NCBI RefSeq assembly: GCF_905147365.1
Contig: NC_056417.1
Span: forward strand, 11,988,501 to 12,052,500
DNA: 64,000 bases
Direction: 5' to 3'
Source of the DNA: Aricia agestis
Taxonomy: Eukaryota > Arthropoda > Insecta > Lepidoptera > Lycaenidae
Shown here: positions 43,178 to 53,450 of the stretch, piece by piece
How the letters are laid out: every line of letters begins with the position of its first letter
How positions within the stretch are numbered: position 1 is the first letter of the stretch
Position numbers and translations under genes: made by a program
The notes under the pieces: generated by a model
The model's input: the letters and a program-made list of their open reading frames with translations, nothing else
Told to the model about the DNA's origin: nothing
Databases searched by the model: none

Positions 43178-43377
43178 GTAGCTCTACCATGAGTCTAAAG
43201 CTATATAATATTTATCGATACTCGATACCGACTACGTAAATATTTAGTATGGCGATATTAGTTCCGCAAGTGACGGCTAGAGGCGCTGTAAAATTTGCCA
43301 TACTAAAAAATTACTTAGTTGGTATCGAGTATCGATAAATACTATAGCTTTAAAGTTTAAACGCATGGTAGAGCTAC
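43178..43377. mobile_element. 200-bp foldback MITE
   Basis: GTAGCTCTACCATG and AAGCTATATAATATTTATCG, ATACTCGATACC pair with GGTATCGAGTATCGATAAAT, ACTATAGCTTT and CATGGTAGAGCTAC. Arms of 60-odd bp with gaps. Centre holds AGTATGGCGATATTAG/TTGCCATACTAAAAA, a second inverted pair. Confidence 0.8.
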
Positions 43378-43492
43378 AGGCTCTACAAATCTTCGTAGAG
43401 CCTCATAGAGTTTGTAGAACCTGCTACAAACTGGTGTCAATCAAATTTATACTGTATTTTAACCCACCAGCAGGAATGTGGTGTGCTATCAG

Positions 43493-43710
43493 GACGCTCC
43501 CCCTACGGAGATGCCGCAATTTACTGTTTTTAGAGCTTAGTAACTCGTAATTTAAAAGCTACAAAATTATAATAAAAATACAACAATAATCTTCGTTAAA
43601 AACGTTCCCTTCATAGTTATTAATTTCCTTTTTTTGTTTTTATCATGATATCGGCTTCCAAAGTAATACCAATTTATTTGAATTCAAGCAAACATTCAGT
43701 ATCTCCCTAG
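43493..43710 (+). repeat. Dispersed repeat D, copy 1
   Basis: CCCCCTACGGAGATGCCGCA, GTTTTTAGAGC, AAAATTATAATAAAAATACA, CAACAATCTTC and AGTAATACCAATTTATTT recur at 63742-63953 in the same orientation. No ends recognised. Confidence 0.7.
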
Positions 43711-44039
43711 TATTTACGGTTATTTGAAACACACGCCAATAGATCGACCGAATTTCATTAACTACATACTGGACGTTTGAATTTTTTTAAAGTCAATTTT
43801 GAACTCGTCAACGCGGCAAATGTATGGTCAAGGTCGTTTGCTCAGGGGATGGCCTTAAAAAACTATTCTTTTACAATCGTAATGGATGATTTATACAGTA
43901 TTTTTCAGAGTGCCTCCACTCCTCAAATACTGTAGTGCCTGGGACAAGATTTTTAAATGTCCGTATGGTTGCCCAAGCGCATACGGCATTTTCGCATCAT
44001 AGTCGGCCTAGTCCAGAAGAAAGAACTAGTCAATACGTC

Positions 44040-44714
44040 TGGGACCAAATATGTGCGGGTTTCCTCACGATGTTTTCCTTCACCGTACGAGCGTCCGTAT
44101 TATGTACTTGAGATTAGTGATGGGACTCGAATCACATTTGATTCGAATGTTTCGAATCATGACATTTATATCTCGATTCGAGTCAGTTTTTAAATTGATT
44201 CGAATTGTCGAGTTGATTCGAATCCACGAGCTGATTCAATTCCACGAGCTGATTCGAATCACGTCAATTAATTAAAGAATTTTAATTAATTGACGTGAAA
44301 GATTAGTAGCATATAAGGTAATGTTCAGTGCGATTATAGAGACGCGAGCTCTCATTGGGCCGGTGTGGTCGCGAAGGCCTGTGATTGGACGGCGCCTAAG
44401 GCCAAGGACGAGGCTTCATTTCGTTGTAGTTATGTCTTTCTGTATGATTATGGATTTAAATCGTGATCCGAATCAAGGATTTGATTTGAATCAACAATCT
44501 ATTCGAATTAAAGATTTGATTCGAATCAACAGTCTATTCGAATCAAAGGTTGATTCGAATACTCAATTTTGATTCGAGTCCCATCACTACTTGAGATCAG
44601 AAAATGTCTCATAGGTACACGCCTCCACCCGGGTTCGAACCTGCACCCTCTAAGAGTGCGAACCAAAGGTCTACCCATTAGGCCACGGACGCTCGTGATG
44701 GCCTTGAGTCCCTT
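44040..44714 (-). mobile_element. tRNA-derived SINE family T3, split by a hAT-like element
   Basis: On the minus strand the head reads GAGCGTCCGTGGCCTAATGG then GTAGACCTTTGGTTCGCACT, with GCAGGTTCGAACCCGGGTGG as the B-box region (44630-44700). The body GAAAATGTCTCATAGG lies at 44600-44620 and, after the inserted element, GTACATAATACGGACGCTCG, TACGGTGAAGGAAAACATCG and TGAGGAAACCCGCACATAT at 44040-44106. The parts join cleanly once the insert and one target copy are removed. Not a tRNA gene: no matching acceptor stem. Confidence 0.8.
44115..44589. mobile_element. Non-autonomous hAT-like element with 8-bp target duplication
   Basis: Flanked by CTTGAGAT at 44107-44114 and 44590-44597. Perfect inverted termini TAGTGATGGGACTCGAATC and GATTCGAGTCCCATCACTA. 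An 8-bp duplication and a TAGTGATGGG-type end are hallmarks of hAT transposons. The 475-bp interior is packed with GATTCGAATC-like words, plus a TTAATTAATTGACGTGA palindrome at 44265-44298, and has no transposase ORF. Short ORFs are repeat artefacts. Confidence 0.85.
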
Positions 44715-44718
44715 CAAT

Positions 44719-44785
44719 ATTAACCCATCAATCCCCAAGCGGCCCGCAGCCGGCTGTCGCATAACAATTCAAAATCTATTAAGTG
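44719..44785 (+). repeat. Repeat family S, copy 2 (truncated)
   Basis: TTAACCCATCAATCCCCAAG, GGCTGTCGCATAACAATTCA and AAATCTATTA match the first 65 bases of copy 1. Truncated just before a family L insertion. Confidence 0.7.
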
Positions 44786-44795
44786 CTACACCATA

Positions 44796-45131
44796 CGTGG
44801 GAGAGCCATGCTTCGGCACAAATGGGCCGGCTCGACCGGAGAAATACCACGTTCTCACAGAAAACCGGCGTGAAACCGGCGGAGCTTGCGCTGTGTTTCG
44901 CCGAGTGAGTGAGTTTACCGGAGGCCCAATCCCCTATCCTAATCCCTTCCCTACCCTCCCTATTCCCTTCCCATCCCTACCCTCCCCTATTACCCTATTC
45001 CCTCTTAAAAGGTCGGCAACGCACCTGCAGCTCTTCTGATGCTGCGAGTGTCCATGGGCGACGGAAGTTGCTTTCCATCAGGTGACCCGTTTGCTCGTTT
45101 GCCCCCCAATTTCATTAAAAAAAAAAAAAAA
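44796..45131 (+). mobile_element. Retroposon family L, copy 8
   Basis: Forward copy from CGTGGGAGAGCCATGC to CCCCCCAATTTCAT followed by A15 (45117-45131). The long tail suggests recent insertion. It carries a small GGCGGAGC alteration where other copies read AACAGCGC. Confidence 0.9.
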
Positions 45132-45515
45132 CACCTTATTATCAAACGAGTAACGACGAGTGTAAGCAACACGTTTGACTGTACCAGAGCCTAATTCTAT
45201 GGGGTCAGGGCACTTACACATGGTAGTGTACACGTCGTTAGAGGTCGTCCATTATAAGCTGACACCTGCACGGGAGTTGGCAGGCTGCCGACTCGGAAGA
45301 AAGCCTATTGTATTTTTGGCACGCAAAATTAATTCCCCACTAAAATCTCGTATGTGATAACGTAACCGTTTAGTAATTCGCGCCTGTGGTTCTCAAACTT
45401 TCCCGTCAACTCGAGAACTTTGGTCCAGTTGCGCCAATCCGACTTAGGCTTGGTTCACACGGCACAGTCCAGCAGCTGCACGTTTGCGCTTACAATGTAT
45501 ATAGAATACAATAAT

Positions 45516-45533
45516 GACGACCTCTGTGGCTCA

Positions 45534-45620
<87 letters not shown>
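45516..45620. repeat. (TA)42 microsatellite joined to a SINE T2 head fragment
   Basis: GACGACCTCTGTGGCTCAGT (45516-45535) is the first 20 bases of SINE T2. It runs directly into 84 bases of pure TA repeat (45537-45620). ORFs reading alternating Tyr/Ile on both strands are artefacts of the repeat. The SINE body is absent. Confidence 0.9.
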
Positions 45621-45621
<1 letters not shown>

Positions 45622-46285
45622 GTCGCACGAGGACATAAATGCATAAATCCATAGCAAATAAATTTATTTTAATAGCCTTGTAATTTTGTCTAGTGTTCTT
45701 TAATATACACTTTATATTAGACTGCAAAAATAGACGCAGAAAAGTAATCCTACATGAATGGAGTTCATATTAGCGAGCGCTGCACTGTGCAATTAGTGAG
45801 ATAAGGAGCTCGTTTGAATTGAAGATTTTCTGAAGACTGTATTATATTTTATGTAACATATTATCATATTTTATATAATTATTATAAAGACATCAGACTA
45901 AAAGCTACTTTAATGGTTACTTAAGAAGTTAATTAATATATTTTGCACGGTTTCTAGGTTTATTTCACAGGAGTTATAATAATTTATAATATTATATTTT
46001 AACGGCGTTGCTGGTTGTTCAACGTTTTGACGTTAGGCAAAAGTGCTAACGAAGACACTTCAATGATTTGTCAAACCTCAACACTAATGCTAATGTGATG
46101 GTTTTGACATAACTGATATATCGACTTACCTCACCTTACTATACTGTACTCGGGTCTCGGCGAAACATGGCGGTAGCGGTCATTAACCTTTTTAGTCTAG
46201 GCGCTAAATGAAAAGTGCTCGCACTGTATTTAGAATATCTATATCTATAATCTATATCCATAATCTATATCTATAATCTATAATA
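45621..46285. other. Non-repetitive AT-rich sequence
   Basis: No exon found. Ends in an irregular TCTATAATCTATATC tandem stretch at about 46235-46290 (roughly 12-bp units). Confidence 0.5.
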
Positions 46286-46291
46286 ATAATA

Positions 46292-47258
46292 TATATAAAA
46301 CTTAAAGGTGACTGACTGACATGGTGATCTATCAACGCACAGCCCAAACCACTGGACCGATCGGTCTGAAATTTAGCATGCAGGTAGATATTATGACGTA
46401 GGCATCCGCTAAGAAAGGATTTTGATCAATTCCACCTCCAAGGGGTTAAAATTTATGTACATTTTAGAAATATTTAAATTCGTTATACACAATAAGGACA
46501 TTTTTACACAATTGATTGACACAAACCCAACTAAATATTTTAGAAATTCAAATAGATTAATTATAAATAAAAAACCAAAAACAACTCTTTTCTAAATAAT
46601 GCATATACAATGTGTGTAAAGATTTATAACAAAATACCAGATCACATAAAACACTTGTCTAAAAAACAGTCTATTAGAGAACTAAAAAGAATGCTAATAA
46701 ATGAATCTTATTATGATGTAAAGGAATTCTTAAACAGTTGACATTAACTTATTTTATTTTATGACAATAGTTTTTAAATTAATTGACATTTTTACTTTAT
46801 TTAATTTCTTGACATAAATATAGGTAGGTATAGATTTCTCATTACTCTCATGACATGTTTAATTATTACTAAGTATGTAAAAATTGATTTGAATAGGTAT
46901 TGTTAGCGTAAAATATATTTTGTATGATTATAATTACTTATATTATAACTTTATGATAATATGTTTAATTATTACTATTATTAATGATGATTGATAACTT
47001 ATGTATAAAATTGATTTGAATATTTTTAGTGTAAAACATATTTTTGTACATGATTATAATTTAAATATATATTTGCATGCTATTTTATACATAGCTAAAA
47101 GTGTTAGATCTTAAGAAAATAATCATTACCACCTACTGTATTCACCACTTTTATAGCAAATAAACGAATTGAATTGAATTGAATTGAAAATACGGGAGGA
47201 AAGTTTGTATATAATAATACTTCTTAACGCGAGCGAAGCCGCGGGCAAAAGCTCGTTT
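46292..47258 (+). repeat. Repeat family E1, copy 3, split by a LINE
   Basis: Left part from AAAACTTAAAGGTGACTGAC to CACCTCCAAGGGGTTAAAAT (46292-46451), right part from GGGAGGAAAGTTTGTATATA to GCGAGCGAAGCCGCGGGCAA, AAGCTCGTTT (47193-47258). These match the ends of 7601-7835. The gap holds the LINE fragment; AAAAT is present on both sides as a candidate 5-bp target duplication. Confidence 0.8.
46452..47190 (+). pseudogene. 5'-truncated LINE: reverse transcriptase ORF C-terminus and 3' UTR
   Basis: From 46571 to the TGA at 46739-46741 a frame reads KTKNNSFLNNAYTMCVKIYN then KIPDHIKHL, KKQSIRELKRMLINESYYD and VKEFLNS. The pattern of a 'KIYNKIP..I' motif and a final 'YY.V.EFL' is the usual C-terminus of jockey/CR1-clade LINE ORF2 proteins in Lepidoptera. 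Upstream, 46452-46569 gives FMYILEIFKFVIHNKDIF and so on in another frame, so there is a one-base frameshift near 46565-46570. The 3' UTR runs to a (GAATT)n tail at 47166-47186. The piece lacks the endonuclease and the catalytic RT motifs, so it is dead. It interrupts repeat E1. Confidence 0.75.
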
Positions 47259-47314
47259 AAGAATAAAATTGACCTCTTATAAAGACGCAAATTAGTACAG
47301 ATTCATCGGAAAAC

Positions 47315-47612
47315 CTCATGGTAACTCTTAGAATGATAATCTCCAACTTTTTATGAGTTCGAAGTGATATAATATATAAGTGATATAAGAAGTGATAATA
47401 ATATTACTATTATCACTTTCGAACTGAATAATAATAACGTGAACTGAATAATATTATGAATCATAATATATGCTTCATATTATTCAGTTCACATCGAGTA
47501 TGCAAAATACGATATCGCCCTTAGACTAGGAACATCTGACACTTCTGCATTGTCGATCGCGGTTTATATAGAAAATGACAAGTTTTTTGACAGGGAGTCA
47601 ATGACCGCAACT
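47315..47612 (-). repeat. Repeat family R, copy 2
   Basis: Inverse of 21765-21985: GATAATCTCCAAC, GAAGTGATATAAT, CTCGAGTATGCAAAATACGA-like sequence, GCGGTTTATATAG, GACAAGTTTTTTGACAGGGA, GTCAATGACCGC. Includes a local expansion (AAGTGATAATAATATTACTA and its inverse) at 47395-47480 with GTGAACTGAATAATATTATG/TTCATATTATTCAGTTCAC hairpin. Confidence 0.65.
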
Positions 47613-47747
47613 GTATCAATAGTTGATTCCCGGAGTAAATAAACAAACAAATAAATAAATAAACGTTTATTCTCCTTGTACAACAACACACCTTGTACAC
47701 CTTACTTCATTTAAAACTATAGAAAATATAATATTTTCATAGAACCT

Positions 47748-48157
47748 TTTTTAGGGTTCCGTACCCAAAGGGTAAAAACGCGACCCTTTTACTAAGACTT
47801 CGATGTCTGTCTGTCTCCAAGCTGTATCTCAAGAACCACTTTAGATTTTTGAAATTTTCACAGATTGTGTACATCTGTTGCCGCTATAACATTAAATACT
47901 GAAAACAAAACAAATTAAATATTTAAGGGGGGCTCCCATACTACAAACGTAATTTTTTGCTATTTTTTCTCAATAGCAATAATGGCAATAGGTAGGCACT
48001 TGAAATGTTCACAAAATACTCAATTGTATTTATATTTCAAATAAAAGTAATTGAGGAGGGTTCCCATACAAAAAGAACACATTTTTTACCTATTTTGCTA
48101 ATTATTGATACGGAACCATTTGTGCGCGAGTCCAACTCGCACTTAGCCGATTTTTAT
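47748..48157 (-). repeat. Repeat family K, copy 2
   Basis: TTTTTAGGGTTCCGTACCCA, TTACTAAGACTTCGATGTCT, TGTTGCCGCTATAACATTAA, GGTTCCCATACA and CGCGAGTCCAACTCGCACTT then AGCCGATTTTT: the inverse of 42598-43125. Confidence 0.8.
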
Positions 48158-48518
48158 TGACCATATAAATCTAGGCTGCAACAGTTTGAGAATATCTGTG
48201 TGTCTGCCATACTACTAAAACAGTTACGGTAAAATGGAATATTTTAATACAATTTCCTTTTTGTTAAAAGCTTTTTGGTTTGGAACAATTAAGGGAAGCC
48301 ATGGAAATAATTAAATCGATGTTTCAAATTAAGATGTTTGTAGCTGCAATATCTCGGTTCTTGTTTATTATACGGTCTACGCCCTTTGGAAGCTTTTGTG
48401 AATAATACTGCCAAAGATTTAACGGTGAATGATCCTTAAGTGTTCAAGGTTCAATGTCTTGAGTTGGCCACAATACAAAATATAGGTATACAATTATATA
48501 CCGTATATAATAATAATA

Positions 48519-48868
48519 GCTCCCGCACCGGTTTCGGTGACAGTGGCCGGTTTTATTGAAACCAGGCCAGCTACGCAGGAGTAATTTTATAGTGCCCAAG
48601 TGTGTGCGCAGTACACAAGATCACTCTCTATTCCTTTTTACTCTCATAACCCAGTGGGACGGAAGACCGACACGACCGGCGAGAGATCAGGCGCAGGACC
48701 GACTTTTTACATGCCCATCCGACGCATGAATCATCTTACTTGTCAGACAATCAGGTGATCAGCCTGCATTGTCCTAACCAAACTTGGAAATAACATGTTT
48801 CCAACGCGGGAATCGAACCCACGACCTCCGAGTCAAGAGCCGCGCTCTATACCACTAGACCACGGAGG
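48519..48868 (-). mobile_element. tRNA-derived SINE family T1, copy 2
   Basis: Full-length minus copy. The head on the minus strand, CCTCCGTGGTCTAGTGGTAT ... GGGTTCGATTCCCGCGTTGG, retains intact A and B boxes. Simple TAATAATA at its 3' end (48508-48518). Confidence 0.9.
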
Positions 48869-51179
48869 CGTTTTAATACCGTATACAGCAGTGGCGAAGG
48901 GTGAATATTTTCGGAAGGGAAGCCGGAGTAAAAAATCTACTTACCAAAACGCTCAGCACTGATGTTCAACAAATGTTCGAGTTTCAAGTTTGATAATGAT
49001 GCCCTTGAAAAATGCCTTCTGAGTTAAGTTGTATGCGTGACGACTGACGGCACATACGGTCACACAAAACTAAGTTTGGAAAACGAAGTTTCCTTCGACA
49101 GCAAATAATCTGTCAGACAACAGTCTCAGCTGTACGAGTCACAATTAACAAATCACAATACAAATTAATTTAAATTCGCGACACTGCACTCTTTTAACGC
49201 TAAACCAAATAACATTCGACATATAAACACAAAACAAACAAGTTGTTTACAAACACTCATCCGCCATTTGACTCATAACAATTTTACTTCATGAAGTTCA
49301 TCTTTCTCGCTCGCACTTGTGCGTTGCTAATTAACCTTTCTCCGTAATAACTCGCCGAGTATCGGCTTATTTCCGAGTATATTGGCGCGTGGTAGAACGA
49401 GACAGAACATGACGATCAGTTCACAGGAATGAAAAGGACAGATGCTTACTATGAAATATCGTTGTATGAAGAAATAACCCGCTAATTTATCGGCTTGTAT
49501 CGGAGATGGCCTGCACGTTGCATTGCCTCTATAGATTTGTAGGCGATTAAGCATTAATTCAAACTATTTCAAGTGAGAGAAAAATTTATTGCATATAAAA
49601 TTTTGTAGGCGTTTAGTGAATTCAAAGTTTTTTAAGTATGTAAAATATTTATTAGATAAAAATGTATTTGGCCCATATTATAGATTCGATTTTCCAAAAG
49701 GGAAGCTGACGGGAATCGGGTACAGGTACACAAAACTAAGAGATGATACTTTAGTGAGTGTATGAATCTCCTGTATACAAGATGTTAGTGTAAACACCGT
49801 TATCCTTGAAACCATCAAATGAGCCCGTCAAAATGAACAACATTTTCTATGAGAGAACATTACAAAAATTACCATGATAAAGCACAAAATTAATCAATAG
49901 GCATGATGATAGTCTTTCCGTAATGTAGGTATACCTACCACAAAAGTAAGGGGATATACTAGGGCTCGCTTCACTCGACCTGATTAATTATTATTATTCG
50001 ATTGCTTCAAAATTAGAAAAAGGTTAGGTTTATTTTTGGAGAACGTACAATCAGACTTAAAAATGAGGTAAACACAACACAACCTGACACAACGGACACA
50101 AAATAACTCAAACAATGACCAATTACGGACAAAGTGACTAATCCCAGACTTTTGATGTCAGATTAAGCGAAAGGGTTAAATGAATAATTCACGAATCACG
50201 AGGGCACAAGTTTTTGACAGGATAAAACACAACCAGCAAAACGTAAATAATTCACTCGCGCCAAATAGTTATTTATGTTCTTGAGTCACTGAGGAACGGG
50301 CTTGTCACTTAGTCCGATATGTGACAATGAAATAAGTATGTCATACATCATCACGACATTAGGGGGTGCATGGAAGTAATCCAAAATCAATTTGATATTT
50401 CAATCTTTCATCGACGTTGCGATTTTGATGAAAATATATATATAATATATATTATAACGACGAGTGTTATTAAAAATATAAATATTTTATATTTTTACTA
50501 ACACTAGCCTAGCTATTAGTGCCTAAACACCTAAAAAATATTGTAATACTTACCCTGTTATTTTATTCATACCTTTTATACCTATAAAAGTATGTTTGTA
50601 TGTTTCCATTTGATTATAAATGAGCCGTAATGTAGGGACGACTTGGACCCTCAAATAATATTCAACGCGATAACTCGCGACGAGGATGGAATAAAAAATT
50701 TCAAATAAAATTGAATTATTGGCGCAGAGAATAAAACACCTTGATCCCTTCAAACAGGGTCACATTTTGGGTGACACGAACAAATTAATTTTTAATGTCC
50801 TCCCGATCGTTACTCAAGAAATTATCAATTTCGTCAAGTGATTTCAGGATCGTCACAGGTGTTAAAACCACAGGTTATAAACTCGTTCTTCGCGTGGTTA
50901 GTGCGCATCCCGGTGCTAACAGAGAGACGTCCTACAACAGTCATTTTGTTACAAGTAGATGCTAGAATATTCTATATTAGTCCGGGTCCACTAGACCAAT
51001 TTTTTTATTACTATCAAGCTGATTTTTTGTGAGTAGCTTTATTTTGATAAGACGAACAACATTTTTACTAGCGTAAAATCTCGAAAGTGGTTGCTAACAG
51101 AGATAGAAAGGATTTCATACTTTGATTTGACGGTCCTAAAATATGGATTGTTTTAATTTTGTAAGACAAAGTAACTCTT
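48869..51179. other. Low-repeat AT-rich sequence
   Basis: No exon, RNA gene or well-supported transposon. 49770-49880 is a short dispersed repeat (separate entry). Near 50440 there is a TATATATAATATATATTATA stretch. Confidence 0.5.
49770..49880 (+). repeat. Dispersed repeat M, copy 1
   Basis: ATACAAGATGTTAGTGTAAA, CACCGTTATCCTTGAAACCA, TCAAATGAGCCCGTCAAAAT and GAACAACATTTTCTATGAGA recur at 57275-57365. Function unknown. Confidence 0.7.
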
Positions 51180-51185
51180 GCCATG

Positions 51186-51247
51186 CAGACTGTATGTGCG
51201 CCGCAGACTCGCTCACACAAAAAGTGTGCTGTCTGCGATCTCCCTTA
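51186..51247. repeat. Half copy of the 28960 foldback
   Basis: GCAGACTGTATGTGCGCCGC, AGACTCGCTCACACAAAAAG and GTCTGCGATCTCCCTTAA match the centre and right arm of 28960-29066. The left arm is missing. Confidence 0.75.
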
Positions 51248-51767
51248 AATTATACAACTAATAACCTAGATATCAGGTGTGAAGCGTCTAAGGTATAGAT
51301 ATTATTATTATATTTTTATTATCAATATACAAAAAATCAGCTCGTTAGGGTTGTGTAATCAACAAAACTTGGTTGACTACGGAACCCTAAAACGTAACCC
51401 TACAAAGGTCTGGTAAACCCGGTTAAGCGTCAGAGCTATCGACGCCGCGCAGTCTGTATCGAACTTGGCACCGCTACAAAATATCGTTCGAAGGATCATT
51501 TGAATCGCGTGTTGTATATGGGCAATTATGTTCCGCCTAGCGCCTGATTATTCTCACATAATTCAAATGAACTGTCGATAAAATCCATAACAAGTGAAAA
51601 TGTATGTTTGTTAGATATTTCTAAGTTGCCGAACCGATTTAGATAAAATATGGTAAGGAGATACTTTAAATCTCGGGAATGGATTATATAGGATGGTACT
51701 ATCTATATATATATACAATATACAATTTGCGGCACAACCAAGTTGCTGAAAAAACCTTAAACTAAAA

Positions 51768-51811
51768 TACGAAATCATTATATATTATAATATTATAATG
51801 ATTTCGTATAC
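51768..51811. repeat. AT-rich palindrome
   Basis: TACGAAATCATTAT and ATAATGATTTCGTA around an ATATTATAATATT centre. Stem of 14 or more. Confidence 0.8.
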
Positions 51812-51959
51812 TGAAACAGCAATGCAACAGGCAAAAATTACTGTGGCAAGATGGGTGATAAACCTTACAAAGGCTTTTTTAATCGCTGCTCAATTGACGG
51901 TTCCTGCGCGATCGTCTTTTGCACATTTATGCCTATGTTCTTGAGGACAGGCGTTTATC

Positions 51960-52046
51960 TATTAGCCCATCAACTTCCAAGCGGCACCCGAGTGTCGCAT
52001 AACAATTGAATATCTATTGTGCCAGAGATTCCCACGATCGAGGTAA
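51960..52046 (+). repeat. Repeat family S, copy 3 (interrupted)
   Basis: AGCCCATCAACTTCCAAGCG, GTCGCATAACAATTGAATAT and CCCACGATCGAGGTAA align with 32085-32165; the following base is the first of the foldback at 52047. Confidence 0.75.
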
Positions 52047-52271
52047 AAGGAGTGAGCACACTGAGACGGGCCGTGCGGGGGCTCAGCGAGCCGGGGCTCA
52101 TCGCAAAAATCCGCCTCCATACAATTTGTATGGAAGCGGAAATCCGCTGCGCCCCGACACAATGTGCGATACGCGCATCCGATTCCATACAAATTGTATG
52201 GAGGCGGATTTTTACGATGAGCCCCGGCACTCTAAGCCCCGGCACGGCCCGTCTCAGTGTGCTCACTCCTT
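52047..52271. mobile_element. 225-bp GC-rich foldback MITE
   Basis: AAGGAGTGAGCACACTGAGA, CGGGCCGTGC ... GGGGCTCATCGCAAAAATCC, GCCTCCATACAATTTGTATG pair with the inverse CATACAAATTGTATGGAGGC, GGATTTTTACGATGAGCCCC, GCACGGCCCGTCTCAGTGTG, CTCACTCCTT. Each arm ends in its own CCATACAATTTGTATGG palindrome. Arms of about 95 bp. Inserted at the end of repeat S. Overlapping ORFs on both strands simply read the arms. Confidence 0.85.
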
Positions 52272-52471
52272 AAGGTAGTAAGTTGGAAGCGGCAGCAAAC
52301 AACGTGTCGTCGCGACACTACTGGTTTCTATGTATTTCTATGATAAGTGTCGCTAGTTTCGTGTCGCTAGCTGCGGAGGGTGTTTCATAGAATTACATAG
52401 AAAATGTAGTGTCGCAACGACACGTCGTCTGCAGTTGCGACGTGTCGCTCGAATTCCAACGTGTACCTTAA
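52271..52471. mobile_element. 200-bp MITE abutting the foldback
   Basis: TAAGGTAGTAAGTTGGAA and, inverted, TTCCAACGTGTACCTTA. Interior words GTGTCGTCGCGACACTA and TAGTGTCGCAACGACACGTC are inverse partners. Shares one base with the preceding element. Confidence 0.65.
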
Positions 52472-52707
52472 CATAGCGCTATTGCATAAACGCGCTATAA
52501 GCATCGAACATCAGACATCAAACTAGTCAACAAAATATTATATATAAACTGAATAAAAAAATCGAAGGCCAGCCATTAGTCACATAAATTGCAGTAACAT
52601 TAGCACTTAACTTGAATCAAGACACTTTAAGTAGGTACTGACTTCTTCATAGAGTAATTCGTAGGACAAGCTGGTGCCGTTTTACTTCTTGTACTTTATA
52701 AAAAAGT

Positions 52708-52885
52708 AACTATTTGACCGAGCTTTGCTCGGTATTCGATGAAAATGTCATTTTCTAAAAATGATTCCTAGCTAGATCGATTTATCGCCCCCGAAACCCC
52801 CTATATACTAAATTTCATGAAAATCGTTGGAGTTGGAGTTGGAATCGTTATATATATATACAAGAATTGCTCGTTTAAAGATATA
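52708..52885 (+). repeat. Repeat family E2, copy 3
   Basis: ACTATTTGACCGAGCTTTGC ... CCCCCTATATACTAAATTTC, ATGAAAATCGTTGGAG, ACAAGAATTGCTCGTTTAAA. Same order as 41965-42175. Confidence 0.8.
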
Positions 52886-53194
52886 AGATATATTTAAACT
52901 TTCATTCAAAAGCACTTAAAATAAAGTTCGCGATACAGTTTAAAAATAGTTGGCATTTAAGCGCTGCCTTGAAGCGGTTTTGGAGTTCCAAGGATTAGCA
53001 CGGGCTCGCATTAAAACGTACTTTAAGTTATTAAATTTCATTTTAAAAATGTTACTTTAACATACAAGAGATTTGTGAGAGCTTAATATTTTTTACATTT
53101 AAAATTCTCTCATGGCAAACCATGGCAAGACTAGAGAGAATAAGAAAGTAACCGAGAGCATTAATCCATTTTGATGTGGCGATATTCACAGATA

Positions 53195-53450
53195 ACTATA
53201 GAGCAGCCTTTCCCAAAGTGGGCAAAAAAACCCCCTTGTGGGCGCTGAAGATCTGAAGGGGCCGCCCGCCTTACCAGTGTGTTGTGGGAACCAGAAATAA
53301 AAATAGGGGCGTTGTGTAGAGGCTTAGGGGATGATTTGTAATTTTATTTCATCTGGATGCATTTTAAATTGAAACCATGGGGGTCGCCAAAACATAAATT
53401 GTTCTAAAAGTGGGCAGTGGACAAAATTAGTTTGGGAACTACTGCTATAG
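53195..53450 (+). repeat. Repeat family H, copy 1 (uninterrupted)
   Basis: AGCCTTTCCCAAAGTGGGC, CTTGTGGGCGCTGAAGATCT, GGATGCATTTTAAATTGAAA, CCATGGGGG, AAAAGTGGGCAGTGGACAAA and GTTTGGGAACTACTGCT. The copy at 57419-58075 is split by a TTAA element, and this one shows the unsplit layout. Confidence 0.75.

Noticed and set aside
45420..45727. ORFs of 72 and 90 codons on both strands across the TA repeat
   Set aside because: Alternating Tyr/Ile simply reads (TA)n.
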